Assembly (NCBI GenBank): GCA_054601695.1
Contig: BAAHQB010000382.1
Span: forward strand, 1 to 64,000
Reading direction: 5' to 3'
Source of the DNA: Amorphochlora amoebiformis
Lineage: Eukaryota; Cercozoa; Chlorarachniophyceae
Length of the DNA: 64,000 nucleotides
How positions within the stretch are numbered: position 1 is the first letter of the stretch; every line of letters starts with the position of its first letter. The notes under the pieces were generated by a model. The model saw only the letters and a list, made by a program, of their open reading frames with translations. It was not told the DNA's origin and did no database searches. Below, piece after piece: positions 1-31,716 of the stretch. Position numbers and translations under genes: made by a program.

Positions 1-459
1 CCCATGAGCGAGAAATCTCGCACATACAAGCCATATAGATTGCGCCTAGGCGAGAGGCAGCTCCGCAGCCAGCGATGGGCTGTTGGCCTTGGTGAAACCT
101 CTAATAGTCCAAATATATCTTTTCTAATACTTCTTGTACTAATAATTGAGTGCTCCTGACAAGAACTAAGCCAAATTTAAAATCCTCAAGTCTTCGGGCT
201 AAGCACGGGACTACCAGAGCGACACAAGGTAAGATATGAAGATATTTTTCGCGGAAGCTTGTGGTTTGACATCACTCACCATCAATAGGATTCAAGATAT
301 TTAAGTCTAAAAAGTTTGCAGTTTATTTCCCAGCGGAGTCTTGCAGAGCTGAGGTTTGCCAACACACACTAGCTAGATTTGTGTGATGCTTGCTAGTTGT
401 TGATATCAGAATAATATTTTCTTTATGAATCGAGTTTATTTATAATATGTATGTATATG

Positions 460-509
<50 letters not shown>

Positions 510-639
510 TACATGCATTCTGTGCAATAAATCACGTCCCCATACATCATATACATGTAAAACCATATCATATACATATTACAAACACATAACATACACA
601 CTTGACGGAACCTCATCCTGTTCAATTAGGCTTAGTACT
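1..639. other. Left-edge region with no convincing gene
   Basis: The first 420 bases are unique, AT-leaning sequence. An ATG at position 4 opens a 51-codon frame to a TGA at 157-159. It begins with a basic stretch and ends hydrophobic, but it has no recognisable domain or splice context, so I do not call it. A (TA)n tract of about 45 bases follows at 455-502, then unique sequence to the minisatellite. Confidence 0.5.
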
Positions 640-1275
640 ACGTAGCGTTACCGTAGCTTAGCGGTGCCTTTAGTAACAGCTTCGTTACGTGGTAAGAACA
701 TAGCTTTACCGTTATCGTAGAGACAGCTTAGCGTTATCGTTCTAACAGCTTAGCATTATCTTAGTAACGGCTTAGCTATCGTAGTAACAGCTTAGCGTTA
801 CGTAGAAACAGCTTAGCGTTACCTAGGTTACCGTAGTAACAGCTTAGCGTGATCGTAGTAACAGCATAGCGTTACCGTAGTAACGGCTTAGCGTTATCGT
901 AGTAACAGCTTAGCGTGACCGTAGTAACAGCTTAGCGTTATCGTAGAAACAGCTTAGCGTGACCGTAGTAACAGCTTAGCGTTACCGTAGTTACAGCTTA
1001 GCGTTACCGTCGTAACAACTTAGCGTTACCGTAGTAACAGCTTAGCGTTACCGTAGTTACAGCTTAGCGTTACCGTCGTAACAACTTAGCGTTACATTAG
1101 TAACAGCTTAGCGTAACCGTAGTAACAGCTTAGCGGTAACAGCTTTGCATTACCGTAGTAACAGCTTAGCGTTACCGCAGTAACAGCTCAGCATTAACAA
1201 TAGTAACAGCTTAGCGTTACCGTAGCAACCGTAACAGCTTAACGCGAATAGCTACGTAATACTAGCGCCACCGTA
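640..1275. repeat. 22-bp minisatellite with built-in hairpins
   Basis: About 29 imperfect head-to-tail copies of a unit near TAGTAACAGCTTAGCGTTAC plus CG, usually 22 bases long, with 1-5 base variants. Each junction contains GTTAC-CGTA-GTAAC, an inverted repeat able to form a five-base-pair stem with a four-base loop. Some monomers are truncated. No gene overlaps it. Confidence 0.9.
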
Positions 1276-1368
1276 GTAACGCCTTAGGGCTGGCGTAGTA
1301 ACCTTATGATTATTACCTATGCTGTTTTGCCAGTGTTCTTGAGGAAGACGCGGATTTGAGAAAGCGAT

Positions 1369-1424
1369 AAATATGCTGAGGGTTACATTAGAGGGTAAAT
1401 ATGCTGAGGGTTACATTAGAGGGT
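1369..1424. repeat. Tandem duplication, 28-bp unit
   Basis: The unit AAATATGCTGAGGGTTACAT plus TAGAGGGT occurs twice in direct succession, just downstream of the minisatellite. Confidence 0.85.
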
Positions 1425-1559
1425 TAGCGGGTGGGTTGTTGGGGTTGGCGATTGGGGTTGGGGTTCAGTGTTTGTTTGTGTGTGGGGGATACATGTAATG
1501 GATTTATGTATATGTCAACACATATACATGTATATATGTGTATACATATGTTCATACAT

Positions 1560-1560
1560 G

Positions 1561-1617
<57 letters not shown>

Positions 1618-1746
1618 AGAGTGTGTATTTACTTATGATAATTTACCAGTTGACCACGATACAGAGCAGAATGAAGTTGTCAAACCATGCCTAATATATC
1701 GGTTTATAAATTATATATATATATATATATATATGATATTATATAC

Positions 1747-1796
<50 letters not shown>

Positions 1797-1885
1797 GTAT
1801 ATTCGACTACATATATGTGGATATATATCGCCTTCGGATAAAAGTAGGTAATATATATGTGTATATACACATATATATATATACA

Positions 1886-1975
<90 letters not shown>

Positions 1976-2017
1976 AATGTAAACAAGTACAAATATACAT
2001 ATGTGAATATACATTTA

Positions 2018-2079
<62 letters not shown>

Positions 2080-2145
2080 ATATACATTTGAATATATTTA
2101 TATTTACATATATGAATACATACAGACATGTGCATACACACACAT

Positions 2146-2178
<33 letters not shown>

Positions 2179-2182
2179 ATAT

Positions 2183-2250
<68 letters not shown>

Positions 2251-2339
2251 TGCATACATTATATATCTATATATGTATATACATATATATTATGTATTTT
2301 TCATTCACAAGTCTAAAGTGTATTACATGTAGTTATATA

Positions 2340-2407
<68 letters not shown>

Positions 2408-2573
2408 TGATTATATTATATATATATATATGTATATATAATATTATATTCTGTATGCATGTATACATATATATATATATATATATGTACCTGGCTAGCT
2501 ACGAACCATCGAACTACCCACTGGCTCTTAACCCACCTGCAAATTTTACAATATTATATTATAATGTATATGT

Positions 2574-2638
<65 letters not shown>

Positions 2639-3055
2639 TATAATGTGTATGTATACATATATATATATATATATATGTAAAATATTTATATAATATATAT
2701 ATATATATACATATATATAATATACATATATATATATACTATATAATATACAAATACATATATGTATATATATTTACATATGTTATAAAATGTAATATTA
2801 TATCAAATATTCACAGACACATACGGATATATTTATATAATATCCAGTATATTTTATTTATACGTGTGCATATATAACATGCGCATATATTGTACATTGA
2901 AATACCAGTTTTCCTCGGATGGGTAGGGCTCTGGAGGCCACATGTCTTCCGTAACCTAAGTACATGTATTAACTAACAAAGTTATATTATGTAGTATTGT
3001 ATGGGCATGTTATACATATGATATTGTGTAATACTGCATGGACATGTTAAATATA

Positions 3056-3108
<53 letters not shown>

Positions 3109-3115
3109 AATATTA

Positions 3116-3178
<63 letters not shown>

Positions 3179-3325
3179 GTATACATATATATATATATAC
3201 ACATACATATATAAAAACATATTTACATACGATATGATATAATTACGTATCTAGCACATGTAGTCTTATTTATAAATATTAAAATACATATGTTCTACAT
3301 TAAATTGAATAATATATATATATAT

Positions 3326-3376
<51 letters not shown>

Positions 3377-3391
3377 TATATTATACTATAT

Positions 3392-3458
<67 letters not shown>

Positions 3459-3491
3459 AAATATATAAATATCTAAAAGATTATAATTTAC

Positions 3492-3556
<65 letters not shown>

Positions 3557-3560
3557 GTAA
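1560..3560. repeat. (TA)n-dominated gene-free region
   Basis: Long TA microsatellites, interrupted by short unique islands (for example 2485-2545 and 2895-2990) and a (TG)n run near 2059-2077. I see no exon-like island flanked by splice signals. The Ile-Tyr-rich frames here are translations of the TA repeat. Confidence 0.85.
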
Positions 3561-3730
3561 TATATATACATATATACATGTATAGAGCTATACGCATATG
3601 TATAACAAGCATATGTATAGCATACCGATATATTGAAATCTAAGTATGAAATTTTATATATTGTTGCACAAACCATCTCATATTAATGTACGCATTGGTT
3701 GTTACAAATACATCAAAATAAATTTTCTCA

Positions 3731-4364
3731 CTAGAGAATGTGTTTATCATAATAATTCCACCCTACCCCTTCTTCCTCCGCATCCTTCGCCTTACTTAGA
3801 GACGCTCGCCTCAATTGAGCCGATATTCGTCTAACATCAATAAAAATTAGATAGAGGAAGTAAGAAGCAGTCTCAGCCAGAAATAGCGAAAGCCTCACCG
3901 TTGCTTCGCAATGGCCGCCAATTCTATCATATCCGGCGACTGGTTGATGTCGGCGAGCGACGCCTGATATACACGTCGCCGATGATGTATGCGTGAACAC
4001 AACAAACCGAAAAATTGTTTGAGGAATGGAAACATTGCCACACGCCCGAACAAGCAGAACAAAACGTGCATGTTGAGGGTGAAACGGTGGGTGTTTGCAC
4101 GGTGACTAGAGGGTGTGAACGGTCATGACGACCGCGTCTGAGGACGGATACACAGGTTTGTGGTACAGCGAATACACATTTTTGAATTCTCGTCAGGGAC
4201 ACGGAGGTTAGAAATACCAACACGGATGAACCCAACACAGGTGGTATGCTAATTTCACAGCAAGTGCACACAGTTTGGTGTGCCCTGGTGACCAAGTGTC
4301 CGAATGTGTGCTCAGAGTGCAATTGAACCTGTTTCTTGCGGCTTCGGCGTCCTCTGCGTGGCAT
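3731..4364 (-). CDS. Small basic protein, three exons, family unknown
   Basis: Three minus-strand exons join in phase: 4329-4364 (ATG, 12 codons), 3899-3963 and 3731-3830 (stop TAG at 3733-3731), giving 66 residues. Donors are GTTCAA and GTGAGG, and acceptors end TATCAG and GTTAG. The first exon is strongly basic (MPRRGRRSRKKQ), the middle one reads ASLADINQSPDMIELAAIAK, and the last carries an Arg/Lys-rich helix followed by an acidic EEE and an aromatic tail. This layout suggests a small nucleic-acid or ribonucleoprotein component, but I do not recognise the family, so that role is inference. The gene starts about 300 bases from the SR-rich gene on the opposite strand. The 366-base first intron is unique sequence. 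Confidence 0.6.
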
Positions 4365-4659
4365 GTCTACGAAATCCTAGCCATCGACGCCAACAAAACA
4401 AATGAACCCGCTTTTTTACCACCACCAAAGAAACTATATATACTTTCGGCAAAATCGCCAAAAGAATGATGCTTCACTAGCACTATCTACAAGTATCTAG
4501 ATCAATATCTGCATATCACACTCAATATATAACTTAATACCTGGATATCAGTGACCTAGTATCCATGTCAGATAAAGGACATCCCCGGGACACCCTAACG
4601 TGAGCTTTCAAGACGACGACCTGCCTTACCTCCTCGGACTGGCGCCATTTCCGGACGAG
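4365..4659. promoter_or_regulatory. Divergent intergenic region between two gene starts
   Basis: It lies between the minus-strand ATG at 4364 and the first in-frame plus-strand ATG at 4660, so it must hold both promoters unless upstream exons exist. The plus reading frame is open back to 4576 and looks protein-like (DDDLPYLLGLAPFPDE before the Met). The true plus start could therefore lie in an unseen upstream exon that splices near 4578. Confidence 0.45.
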
Positions 4660-13638
<8,979 letters not shown>

Positions 13639-13777
13639 TCATTGCTTTAGATTTACAGCTACAAAAGAGCAGTTTCGTTGCCACGGTTAAACCTAGTAAA
13701 CTAGTGAAAGTTACAAGAATATCATGAGCTCCGATCGCACTAGATCATATATGTTGACACTTACTAGACTTAGTCTA

Positions 13778-13996
13778 CTATAGTGCTTTAAGAAGCATGA
13801 TGTTGGCTGGTTTAATGTCACGGTGCGTAATGCCTTGAGCATGAGCATAGTCCAAGGCTTCGGCGACTTTTGCGATGTAGTCGGCTACATTGGGAAGAGG
13901 GAGCAGGTTTTTTTTGTCAGACCATTTCTTAAGTCGTCGCTCTTTGAACATTCTGAGGCAAACACAAGCGGGTTTAGTTCTGCCACAAAAGACCAA
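13778..13996 (-). pseudogene. Fragment of a bacterial-type Ser/Thr protein kinase
   Basis: The minus strand encodes about 70 codons containing the kinase catalytic-loop motif [11 protein letters not shown], preceded by [16 protein letters not shown]. This is the spacing and wording typical of bacterial PknB-like (Hanks-type) kinases, with Leu-Leu-Pro-Leu upstream as in the alphaD-alphaE region. The glycine-rich N-lobe and the DFG motif are both absent: the frame ends at a stop a few residues after the catalytic loop, and no continuation is visible. It sits in the gap between two convergent genes, without introns. I read it as a broken, possibly horizontally acquired kinase remnant. A lone exon of a longer gene is the alternative. 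Confidence 0.65.
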
Positions 13997-14261
13997 ATCG
14001 CAGAACCTCGATCAATCTCATATAAAAAGATGGCTAGAAGTTAGCAAGAAATTCACTCTCTACTAGCTCTAGTAAGTACTAAGTTGCTCAGAGATATATA
14101 CCCATCATAAAGTTTTTTATTTGGTACGCAATGATAAGATTACCACTTTTTTTACGGCCGAATATCATGCCAGTATAAAGGGATGAAATTAAAAAATAAT
14201 TAAACTTATGTACATTCTATCTATGTAATATAGAGGTGATTGAAACTCGTTACGACTACTC

Positions 14262-14588
14262 TTAAGGTTTGCGACCGGTGACCAAGAAGCTCCACTGGCG
14301 AGCAGCGTCCAAACCTGAAGCAAATAGGAGGTTGTGGAAGACCAACAACCCAACGGCGGTGATTAAGGGATCGGTGCCGCTAGTTAGCAGAGAAGCTATT
14401 GACTTGCGGCTAAAGTACAACCCGGCGCAGATAAGAATAGTACTGATTCTATGGACGTGGTGGAAGGTCTAAAATTGAGAAATGTATTATAAGTAAATGT
14501 AGATATATACATGTACATGCAAATGTATATACATTGTCATACATACACTTTTTTAATATATAAACATATGTACATATAAGTAATGTCA

Positions 14589-14633
<45 letters not shown>

Positions 14634-14781
14634 ATATTATATAAATTCAGGTATATACAAAAACATACGTTAATTTATTTAAAATAAATATATGTGTGTA
14701 TATAGAGAGAGAGAGAGAGAGGAGTATATTATATTATATTATTTTATATTATATTATATTATATTATATATATATATATAT

Positions 14782-14813
<32 letters not shown>

Positions 14814-14919
14814 TATATGTATATCATACTATCGAATATCGTACATTATATAAATATATATACACACATATATATATATATATTATATATTATATATAAT
14901 ATATTTTTAATACTATATT

Positions 14920-14959
<40 letters not shown>

Positions 14960-16728
14960 TTGTTAAAAGATACAGATTTATACTTACAAGTTTGATTTAC
15001 ATATACCTTGGCAGCTTTCTCCCAACGCCACATCAAAAGGTTCCCCAAGGCGACGCCCACTAAGAAGTAGGCAGGTCCAGGGCTTCCGAGGAAAAGAGAA
15101 CGGGTCCTGGAGATTAGTTAACCACATTAACACATGAATATACATATACCATTCATATACTTGCAGATGTAGTTCCACATCTACCACCGTCCTAGCCTAA
15201 CCACGGAGAATATTACGCAATGCACAGCATGACTGGAACAGTACACTTGAGAGCGAAGCGCCTTGCGTTCCCCCGCTCCACACCCCAGATCGAGTACCTG
15301 CAATAGGATTCAGGACAGTATCCGCCTGTGGGATTCACAAATGGTCTCGATACCACCATTAGATCTTACTCTGTCTCGCCACGATTGGCAGCCCCCCACC
15401 CAGTCGGCCAGCCAAATAATCTCTTCCGCTTGGGGATCGTCACTGCGGTGGTAGGGGTTACGACCGGCGCAGCGGACGGAATGACGGTAGGTGGCGGTGG
15501 CTGTAGCTTGCGTGGGGGTGGTTCTACCGGCTTGTCGGCCACTACTTTCTTCTGCGGGAAGACAAAGGGGTTGGGCGAAGCTGCAGTTGGTGGAGCAGTC
15601 TTTGGCTTGGGTTTTGGTTGGGAAGCCGAAGATTTGCGGGAGAAATCGAGCGCCTCGGCCGCAGCCTTTCGGGCGTTGGCCGCAGCCTGGTTCCGGGTGG
15701 CCGATGGAGGCGAAAATATGGTGAACGAAGGCTTCTTTACTTCGGGCTCTGGCTCTGGCTCTGGCTCCGGTTCCGGCTCTGGCTCCGGTTCTGGCTCTGA
15801 TTCCGGTACTGTGGGAGAGGGGACGGTTTCTGGGGTCGATAGAATGGCTGTGGCTTCAACCGCGACCGGAGGAGTCTCCGGCTTAAGATCTGGCACAGGT
15901 TTGGCAGGAGAGCTGTTTTTTTTCTGCCCAGTCTTGGAAGACCCCTGCCAACCATTCACATGTGTATTGCACGGATTTAGAAGCAAGATGAGCATAAGTT
16001 GGGATCCATTTGAAGGTTTGGGGGTTGATTGTGAGACTAGAAAATTTCAGACATTTTTTTCTCGTGGAATATATCAAGTTGTATACCAAGGACCAGAGCC
16101 ATCGCCAGTTCATCTTGCTGTCCTCAGGGGAAGCTGGAGGTCTCGATCGGCTGTCTGATCTTGTTGCTGTACGTGATAGTCTCGTTGCATCTAGGGGAAT
16201 ATATCGTAAATATCTGACAGTTCGGAAGGACCCGGAAGGACACATCGCAAGGATCAAGACAACTTCACACATGAGCACATAAAAAGGGAAGATACAGAGA
16301 TATGTCTATAATCCACATTGTATAGGTAAATCGATGTATTAACACAGTGATTATGTCTCCATAGGTCTCTAAAATATTAAGGTGAAGGTGCACATTGCTT
16401 CGTGCCGAAGGTGAACGGCCTTGCCGATCCTCCCACCAGGACAAGCGATATCAGGACCCAGGCGCTCGATAATGTCTTCATCCAGTACGGTTACAGCTCC
16501 CAATCTACGGAAACCAGTCAAAACAGCCTTGGATCATCCAAAAGATTAGCAAAGAGCAAACAAAATCCGCCTGTACATGGTCTATTTTTTATAGAATGTT
16601 GAAAGAAAGAAAGCTGACGGACTAGCTACGTATTATGCAGCAGGGTGAAGGATGGTTTCACGCTTTGGGAGGCAGAGAGACCTTGAGAAAGGGTGTGATA
16701 CGGGTACGGGAGCAGACGATGGTTGCCA
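14262..16728 (-). CDS. Pro/Glu-rich protein with C-terminal membrane segments
   Basis: Seven minus-strand exons agree in phase: 16682-16728 (putative), 16394-16504, 16087-16213, 15370-15944, 15247-15297, 15007-15106, 14262-14468 (TAA), at least 405 residues. No start codon is visible upstream of exon 1, so the N-terminus is incomplete. Exon 2 reads VTVLDEDIIERLGPDIACPG. The large exon has a Glu-Pro dipeptide run of roughly 17 residues, an Ala-rich helix (NQAAANARKAAAEALDF) and Pro/Lys-rich low complexity. The last two exons carry three hydrophobic segments near residues 313-330, 345-362 and 373-392 (YFLVGVALGNLLMW; STILICAGLYF; LITAVGLLVFHNLLFA), so the C-terminus should sit in a membrane. 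The use of exon 3 in this frame is less certain, because another frame is also open. The family is not recognised. The gene is head-to-head with the LamG gene. Confidence 0.72.
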
Positions 16729-16793
16729 CTGTGATGTTGTCGGCCGAATTTCTTCTTTAATTCATCGGCTGTCGTTTAAAAAAATTTAAACAG
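16729..16793. promoter_or_regulatory. Very short divergent promoter interval
   Basis: Only 65 bases separate the outermost recognised minus exon of the membrane-protein gene from the ATG of the secreted LamG gene. Start regions must overlap unless further 5' exons exist. The interval is AT-rich with an A/T run before the plus ATG and contains no TATA-like (TA)n. Confidence 0.4.
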
Positions 16794-26394
<9,601 letters not shown>

Positions 26395-27346
26395 ACAGTA
26401 GTATTTGAACACTAGACCTACAGACCTCTCACAGGTGCATGTAGTAAATTACCCACTCTCACCTGGGTCGGTGAAACGAATCACAACCAAATTCTAGTTA
26501 ATTATCAAGTCACGTAATCTAGTAATCCAATCATCGCATATATAAATAAGTTTATTCACTGCAGTGTGTTGTGTGTGTCCATGCATACTAGCATAATAGA
26601 TGTGCGATCTTATCTCTATCTGTTATTCTAGATATTATATATCTTGATTAAGTAGGTACCAGCGCTAGGTATCATGTATAATTTAGAGTAATTATTTACT
26701 AGATAAATTGTGTATGTCATATTAAACAGTAATAAACACACTTACGACCTTCCTGCATGCGAAATCAAATACGTATTCATTCGATTTTAACTTCGCTAGC
26801 GAACTAGCTACCGCCTATTCCTATATCACGCCTACGTAAACCGGACACCGTATTTCCTATTTACCCGAGACTCCCATACCTCTCTCCAGCCTCACTGCTC
26901 GCTCTCGATGCAGCAGACAAGAAGAAAGGCTTGGCAGGGCAGTCCCAACCCCCCGCAGCGTTGGTATGTAGGTAGAACCCTCCCCATAGACCTGTTTTGG
27001 TCGATTCTGGTTTTCTTGGGTATTTCGAAGGTAGGGGACGAGAAATCGGTTCGACGGTACCCTACGCGGGAACCCGCATGGCCATCGTCTCTCGCAAGAT
27101 ATGAGGGAGTCTGGGTGCCCTATATGAAGATTAGGTGAAATTGCCGGAAACAGACAAAAACCTCTAAAAGTGAACTCAAAACCTTTATCCAATTCAATTC
27201 TTCCTTCTCTAACCGAAAGGTGCATGGGACCACGCCTACCCCTCCCTGGCCCCTTTGGTATCATCGATCGGAAGGACATCCAAAGACCAGCAGGACACCT
27301 GCAAATACCACCCATAAGGACACTCTACAAAAGCCGAACCAAACCC
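26395..27346 (+). other. Intergenic region with two candidate exons
   Basis: 26395-26800 holds no repeat and no clear exon. A frame at 26808-26963 is open, reads like protein (SLLALDAADKKKGLAGQSQP) and ends at a good donor, GTATGT. A short exon at 27135-27167 joins in phase zero and stops (VKLPETDKNL). There is no start Met. The downstream part also fits LamG exon 13 in phase if it begins at 26888 after CTCCAG, so these could be an alternative 3' end of that gene, a separate gene lacking its first exon, or chance. Confidence 0.35.
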
Positions 27347-28772
27347 ATGTTTCTTCGAGCTCTTCTCCGCCATGCCCCTCCTTTAAACCGCTTCAGACCC
27401 CTTGCCGGACCCATCGTTGCTATTGGCGGAGGGATGACGATTGCCGGCCTTCTCGGCTCTTCAGTCCACGCTGAAGTGATCGATGACGCCAGGGAAATCC
27501 AGAGCTTGCTGTACGGTAATGAATCCCTATACCTTTTCCTTCGTTGCCCGTGGCACACGAGCGCGGGAAAAATTCATCCTCGTGGGAGCACCGTATTGTC
27601 GAAATTATTGGCTTTTCTTAATTATCCGGGCAACATGTGGACCTGGATTGTGCATAGTGATCATTCCAGATCTATGGGTCATTTTGAGGGCTCATGTTGG
27701 GACATCATGGGTCATTTTGAGGGCTCATGTTGGGACATCATGGGTCAATCGTACATTCCTGACGTCGTATTCACCGCTGTAAACACAGGCCGCGCCATCA
27801 AGTCAGACAAGGTCCTGGAGATCCGTCATCACGCCGAGGCAGCAGTGCCTGGCGGGGCGATGGGCCGTTCTCGTTTTATTCGTGCTTTCAATGACCTTGG
27901 CGTCGATGATGACAGAACAGTCGATCACTTCTTTGACTGTCACGATAAGGTTTGAAATCTGGGCTTGGGAATCAACGGGGAGGATGCCAATTTGTGATGC
28001 GGGTAATTTACTAGGTTGTGATGCAGATAATTTATCTTCTTTGATTGATGATATTAGGACGAGAACGGGCGCGTTCCGTTTGAAAACTTCCTCGCGAGTG
28101 TTGCAATCGTCGGGAAACCAATGTCACAGGCCCACTCCAAGCTTAACTTCAGTAATTTTACTAAGATTATTCAATATCCGAAAGGAGCTTGAACCGGATG
28201 CTCTGAAAATTCGCTCATATATGATGTTTGTATCCCGTCAGTTATAGAGTGCTGCAAGCAGGATGCAGGCCATATCGAAACTGAAGAGTTCAAGCGCATC
28301 GTCAGGGTCAGTTGGTCCATCCCGACGATTCAATTTCAAGCTACAACCCCCCTTTACATCCTTGCCCTCACCTTAGGCCTTGATGGAAACCCATGAGAAA
28401 TTTGTTATCCGAGAGATTCCCCCTCCGGCTGTACCCTGGTAAATAGTTATCCCATTATCTAATTGTGCGTTCTGCATACGGAGAGCCGTGTAATAATGCG
28501 TATACAGTAAATACATATATAGTATATGTCTACTAGATATATCTACAAATAATTATACGTATATCACTTATATAAATAATACTAAATACATTCTTTTTTT
28601 TGGGAATGTATATTGTAAACGCACGCAATATAGTATATTTCTACGATATATATGTATATGTAGTAAGTATACATAACTGTACAAATAATACTAATACATA
28701 TTTAATGTACATTGTAAGCGCCCGTATGTTACATGCACACATTATATAATACATATACATATACACACACAC

Positions 28773-28813
<41 letters not shown>

Positions 28814-29101
28814 TAGACGTGATATAATTTCTGGAATATTCAGGTCTGGTAAATACTTCTGGGATAAGCTCTCCTGGAAGGTGGCCGCCTCAACCGAAGA
28901 CAAAACGGGAAGGAAACCAGGAGAGCCCGCGTGGACAGGAAAGAGCCAGGTTATTATTATGCAGGAATTTCCCATGTTGCTGGGGTTCGTGGTGCCGTTT
29001 AAAAAGCCCATATCCACCGTACCAAGACAATCCATTTTCGCGTTTAAATATATATATGCGAATGTAATTAGAGATGTACAAATATATATATATATATATA
29101 T

Positions 29102-29177
<76 letters not shown>

Positions 29178-29257
29178 AAATTCACTTATGTATAATGCAT
29201 ATTCATGAATATGTGCAAATATGTATACTATATATATATATATACATATATATATAA

Positions 29258-29289
<32 letters not shown>

Positions 29290-29385
29290 ATTTTGTATAC
29301 ATATATATATATATATATTATATATATATATATATATATTTATATATTTATTTGTACATCTCTAATAATATTATTATACTTTCGC

Positions 29386-29429
<44 letters not shown>

Positions 29430-29468
29430 GTGAAAATGGATCGAAGAACAATAAATATTACATATATA

Positions 29469-29499
<31 letters not shown>

Positions 29500-29702
29500 G
29501 AGATGTGTGTGTGTGTATATATATATATATATACAATATATAATATATTACATACATATATATATATATATGTATATATATATATGTATATATGCTATTA
29601 TGCGTATCTGAAATACACAATACGTGCGTAAGTGTAAAGCAAACCATATGTATGTGTTCATATCACATAGATATATCTAATCTACACATATATATACTAT
29701 GC

Positions 29703-29752
<50 letters not shown>

Positions 29753-29850
29753 CATATATGTATTATTATTATTATTATACACACATATAAATATATATGT
29801 AATAAATATATTCTACGTATAAACAAAAGAAACATGTCTATATTATTAAC

Positions 29851-29884
<34 letters not shown>

Positions 29885-30372
29885 ACATATACATAGGATG
29901 TGCACGCAAAAATATGTTTTGACTAGGTTTAGAACATGGAGATCACAAAACACTCTCCTATCGCTCATCTGACGCTTTCCTAACCACAGGTTGCCAGACT
30001 TCTCCGAGAATATCATGGTGAAAAGCTACCAGAGGAAGCCAATCGCCCAACCTTTCACCAATCAGTCGAATCGGTCGCAGAGGCCCTCACAGACCGTATT
30101 CGAAAGCAGATCATCCACGATAGCAAAACCGCGTCGCTGCCCCTTAACAAGGTATTTTCCCAATCCAAAGTGTTCGCTCTAAGAAATTACATTCTAGTGT
30201 TTCATGTTACTTTTACGCTCAGGTGAAAAACCTTATGTGTACCGACGCCTCTGACGCACAGTTCCTGCGTTCCCTGTGTGAAGGCACCCACATTGATCAC
30301 TTCACTGGGACTCATCACTACCACATGACTATGGATAATGTCACTATGCCTGATGGATCCACACTACTCTGA
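27347..30372 (+). CDS. EF-hand protein with mitochondrial-type leader
   Basis: Eight exons fit in phase: 27347-27515, 27789-27949, 28058-28151, 28242-28306, 28377-28438, 28844-28949, 29990-30151, 30223-30372 (TGA), 322 residues. The N-terminus is Arg/Leu-rich and lacks acidic residues ([19 protein letters not shown]), then has a Gly/Ile/Ala hydrophobic segment, as in mitochondrial presequences with a membrane anchor. Near residues 100-125 there is a calcium-binding loop ([18 protein letters not shown]) with Asp/Asn ligands but Asn at the last ligand position. A second, degenerate loop follows ([16 protein letters not shown]). The C-terminal 100 residues are unlike anything I know and end His-rich (THHYHMTM). 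Calcium sensing in an organelle is inferred. An upstream in-frame ATG at 27224 is possible. Introns 2-4 are short, while introns 5-6 contain (TA)n. Confidence 0.8.
27675..27741. repeat. Perfect 33-bp tandem duplication in EF-hand intron 1
   Basis: The unit ATGGGTCATTTTGAGGGCTC plus ATGTTGGGACATC occurs twice in a row and a third copy begins (ATGGGTCA), within the 273-base intron. Confidence 0.9.
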
Positions 30373-31680
30373 CTGGCTATCCGATGGTGACGTATATGCG
30401 TATATTCATAGAGAATATGCTGAAGATCATGTAAATGAAATCTTCATCCACGACGTCGTGGGTTCATACATAAGAGACATATGCCGGGGTCTCGAGAAAT
30501 ATTTGTATGTGTTTTGGTTACCACAGCGTCCGACGGGGCGCAGGTGCGTTTAGATTTTGTCGTTGTGTCAGCAGCTTGACGTCATTCTTAATCAATCGAA
30601 TTTTGAAATCAGCACGGCCGCCATTACGTCCAGTACATGTATAAAAATATACATGTACAGTCGGTAGTCAATGGATCTAGAGGATACCCCGGGCTATGGG
30701 TTTTAAAATGATAGGCCGCTGCACTGCGGCGGCGATTATTACATCATTTTTAATTTCAAATTGAGACATGAATCATGATCTGTCAGTGCAATTGATGATT
30801 ACTTTTCGATATGTCTGAGACGATAGTTATGGCTATCTAGTTCATTAGTGCGCTACTGAATACCGTGGCGTGTAGGACATATACTGAGCTATATCTATCT
30901 ACTAGATCTAGTCTATCTTTAATTACGCCTGTGCTAGTAGAAAACGCAAATCTAGTATATGTGTGTGCTGGACAGCATGCCAAGCGTGATGTGATAACAA
31001 TTTCGTCTAGATTCCCGGAATTCGAAGCAGAAACTTGTGACGACCTAGTGCCATGTTGCTGCACATGATCTACATACTACATGTATGTCCAGAGGTAGAG
31101 TAACTAGAGTAATCATGCACTTAATAAGCCTTCATAAAAAAAGTTACTAAATACAATTGCAAACTTAACTTGCATACATGATCGATAGAAAACGTATATA
31201 AATATGCCATGACTCATGATATACTGTATAACAACTAGTATAACGAACTTCCGAAGGCTTCCTGGAAAATATCCAACTTGTGCTAGTTACTAGTAACTCT
31301 AGAACTTAAGCTTCAGACTATTGTGGGCCCTGCGAGGATAGCTTCTGGAGCTAGGGCTACCCTCGGCGAATAGCGAGCGGTCGTTAAGGTCGTTACTACT
31401 CAGATCATTCCCCGAGGACGTTTTTGTAGAGACTTTCCCACTTATCCGTCTCTGCGCCGGGACCTGATGACGACGTTTACTAGTGTTCACATTTGTTATT
31501 CACATTGTAGTATATATGAATGTATCATTAAGTGTTTGTGTAGAATGTATGTAAAATATACATTATAAATATATCTCTATATATATATATATATGCTAAA
31601 TATGTATATATGTATATATATATATATATATATACATATATATCATATATAAATGTATACACACACATATATATATATAT

Positions 31681-31716
<36 letters not shown>

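Noticed and set aside
1704-2179. Long Ile-Tyr repeat reading frames on both strands
   Set aside because: They are translations of (TA)n microsatellites; TATA codes Tyr-Ile in every frame and no splice or start context supports them.
2487-2540. Third SINE-like island with GTTCGATGG on minus
   Set aside because: The B-box match is poor and no shared flanks with the two better islands are visible.
14269-14472. Plus frame with a formin-FH2-like KKLHW motif
   Set aside because: The minus strand of the same bases is the terminal exon of the membrane protein, joining in phase with hydrophobic segments and a stop codon.
15328-16158. Plus-strand Gly-Ser repeat frame of 276 codons
   Set aside because: It is the antisense of the Glu-Pro run. 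The minus frame has matching splice junctions on both sides and a continuous protein, the plus frame does not.
26857-27315. Minus frame of 152 codons upstream of the EF-hand gene
   Set aside because: No splice context or recognisable motif; it overlaps candidate plus exons and is rich in Arg/Pro/Gly as chance antisense frames are.
30338-30553. Plus frame of 71 codons after the EF-hand stop
   Set aside because: Starts inside the last exon in a different frame and lacks an acceptor; best read as 3' untranslated sequence.
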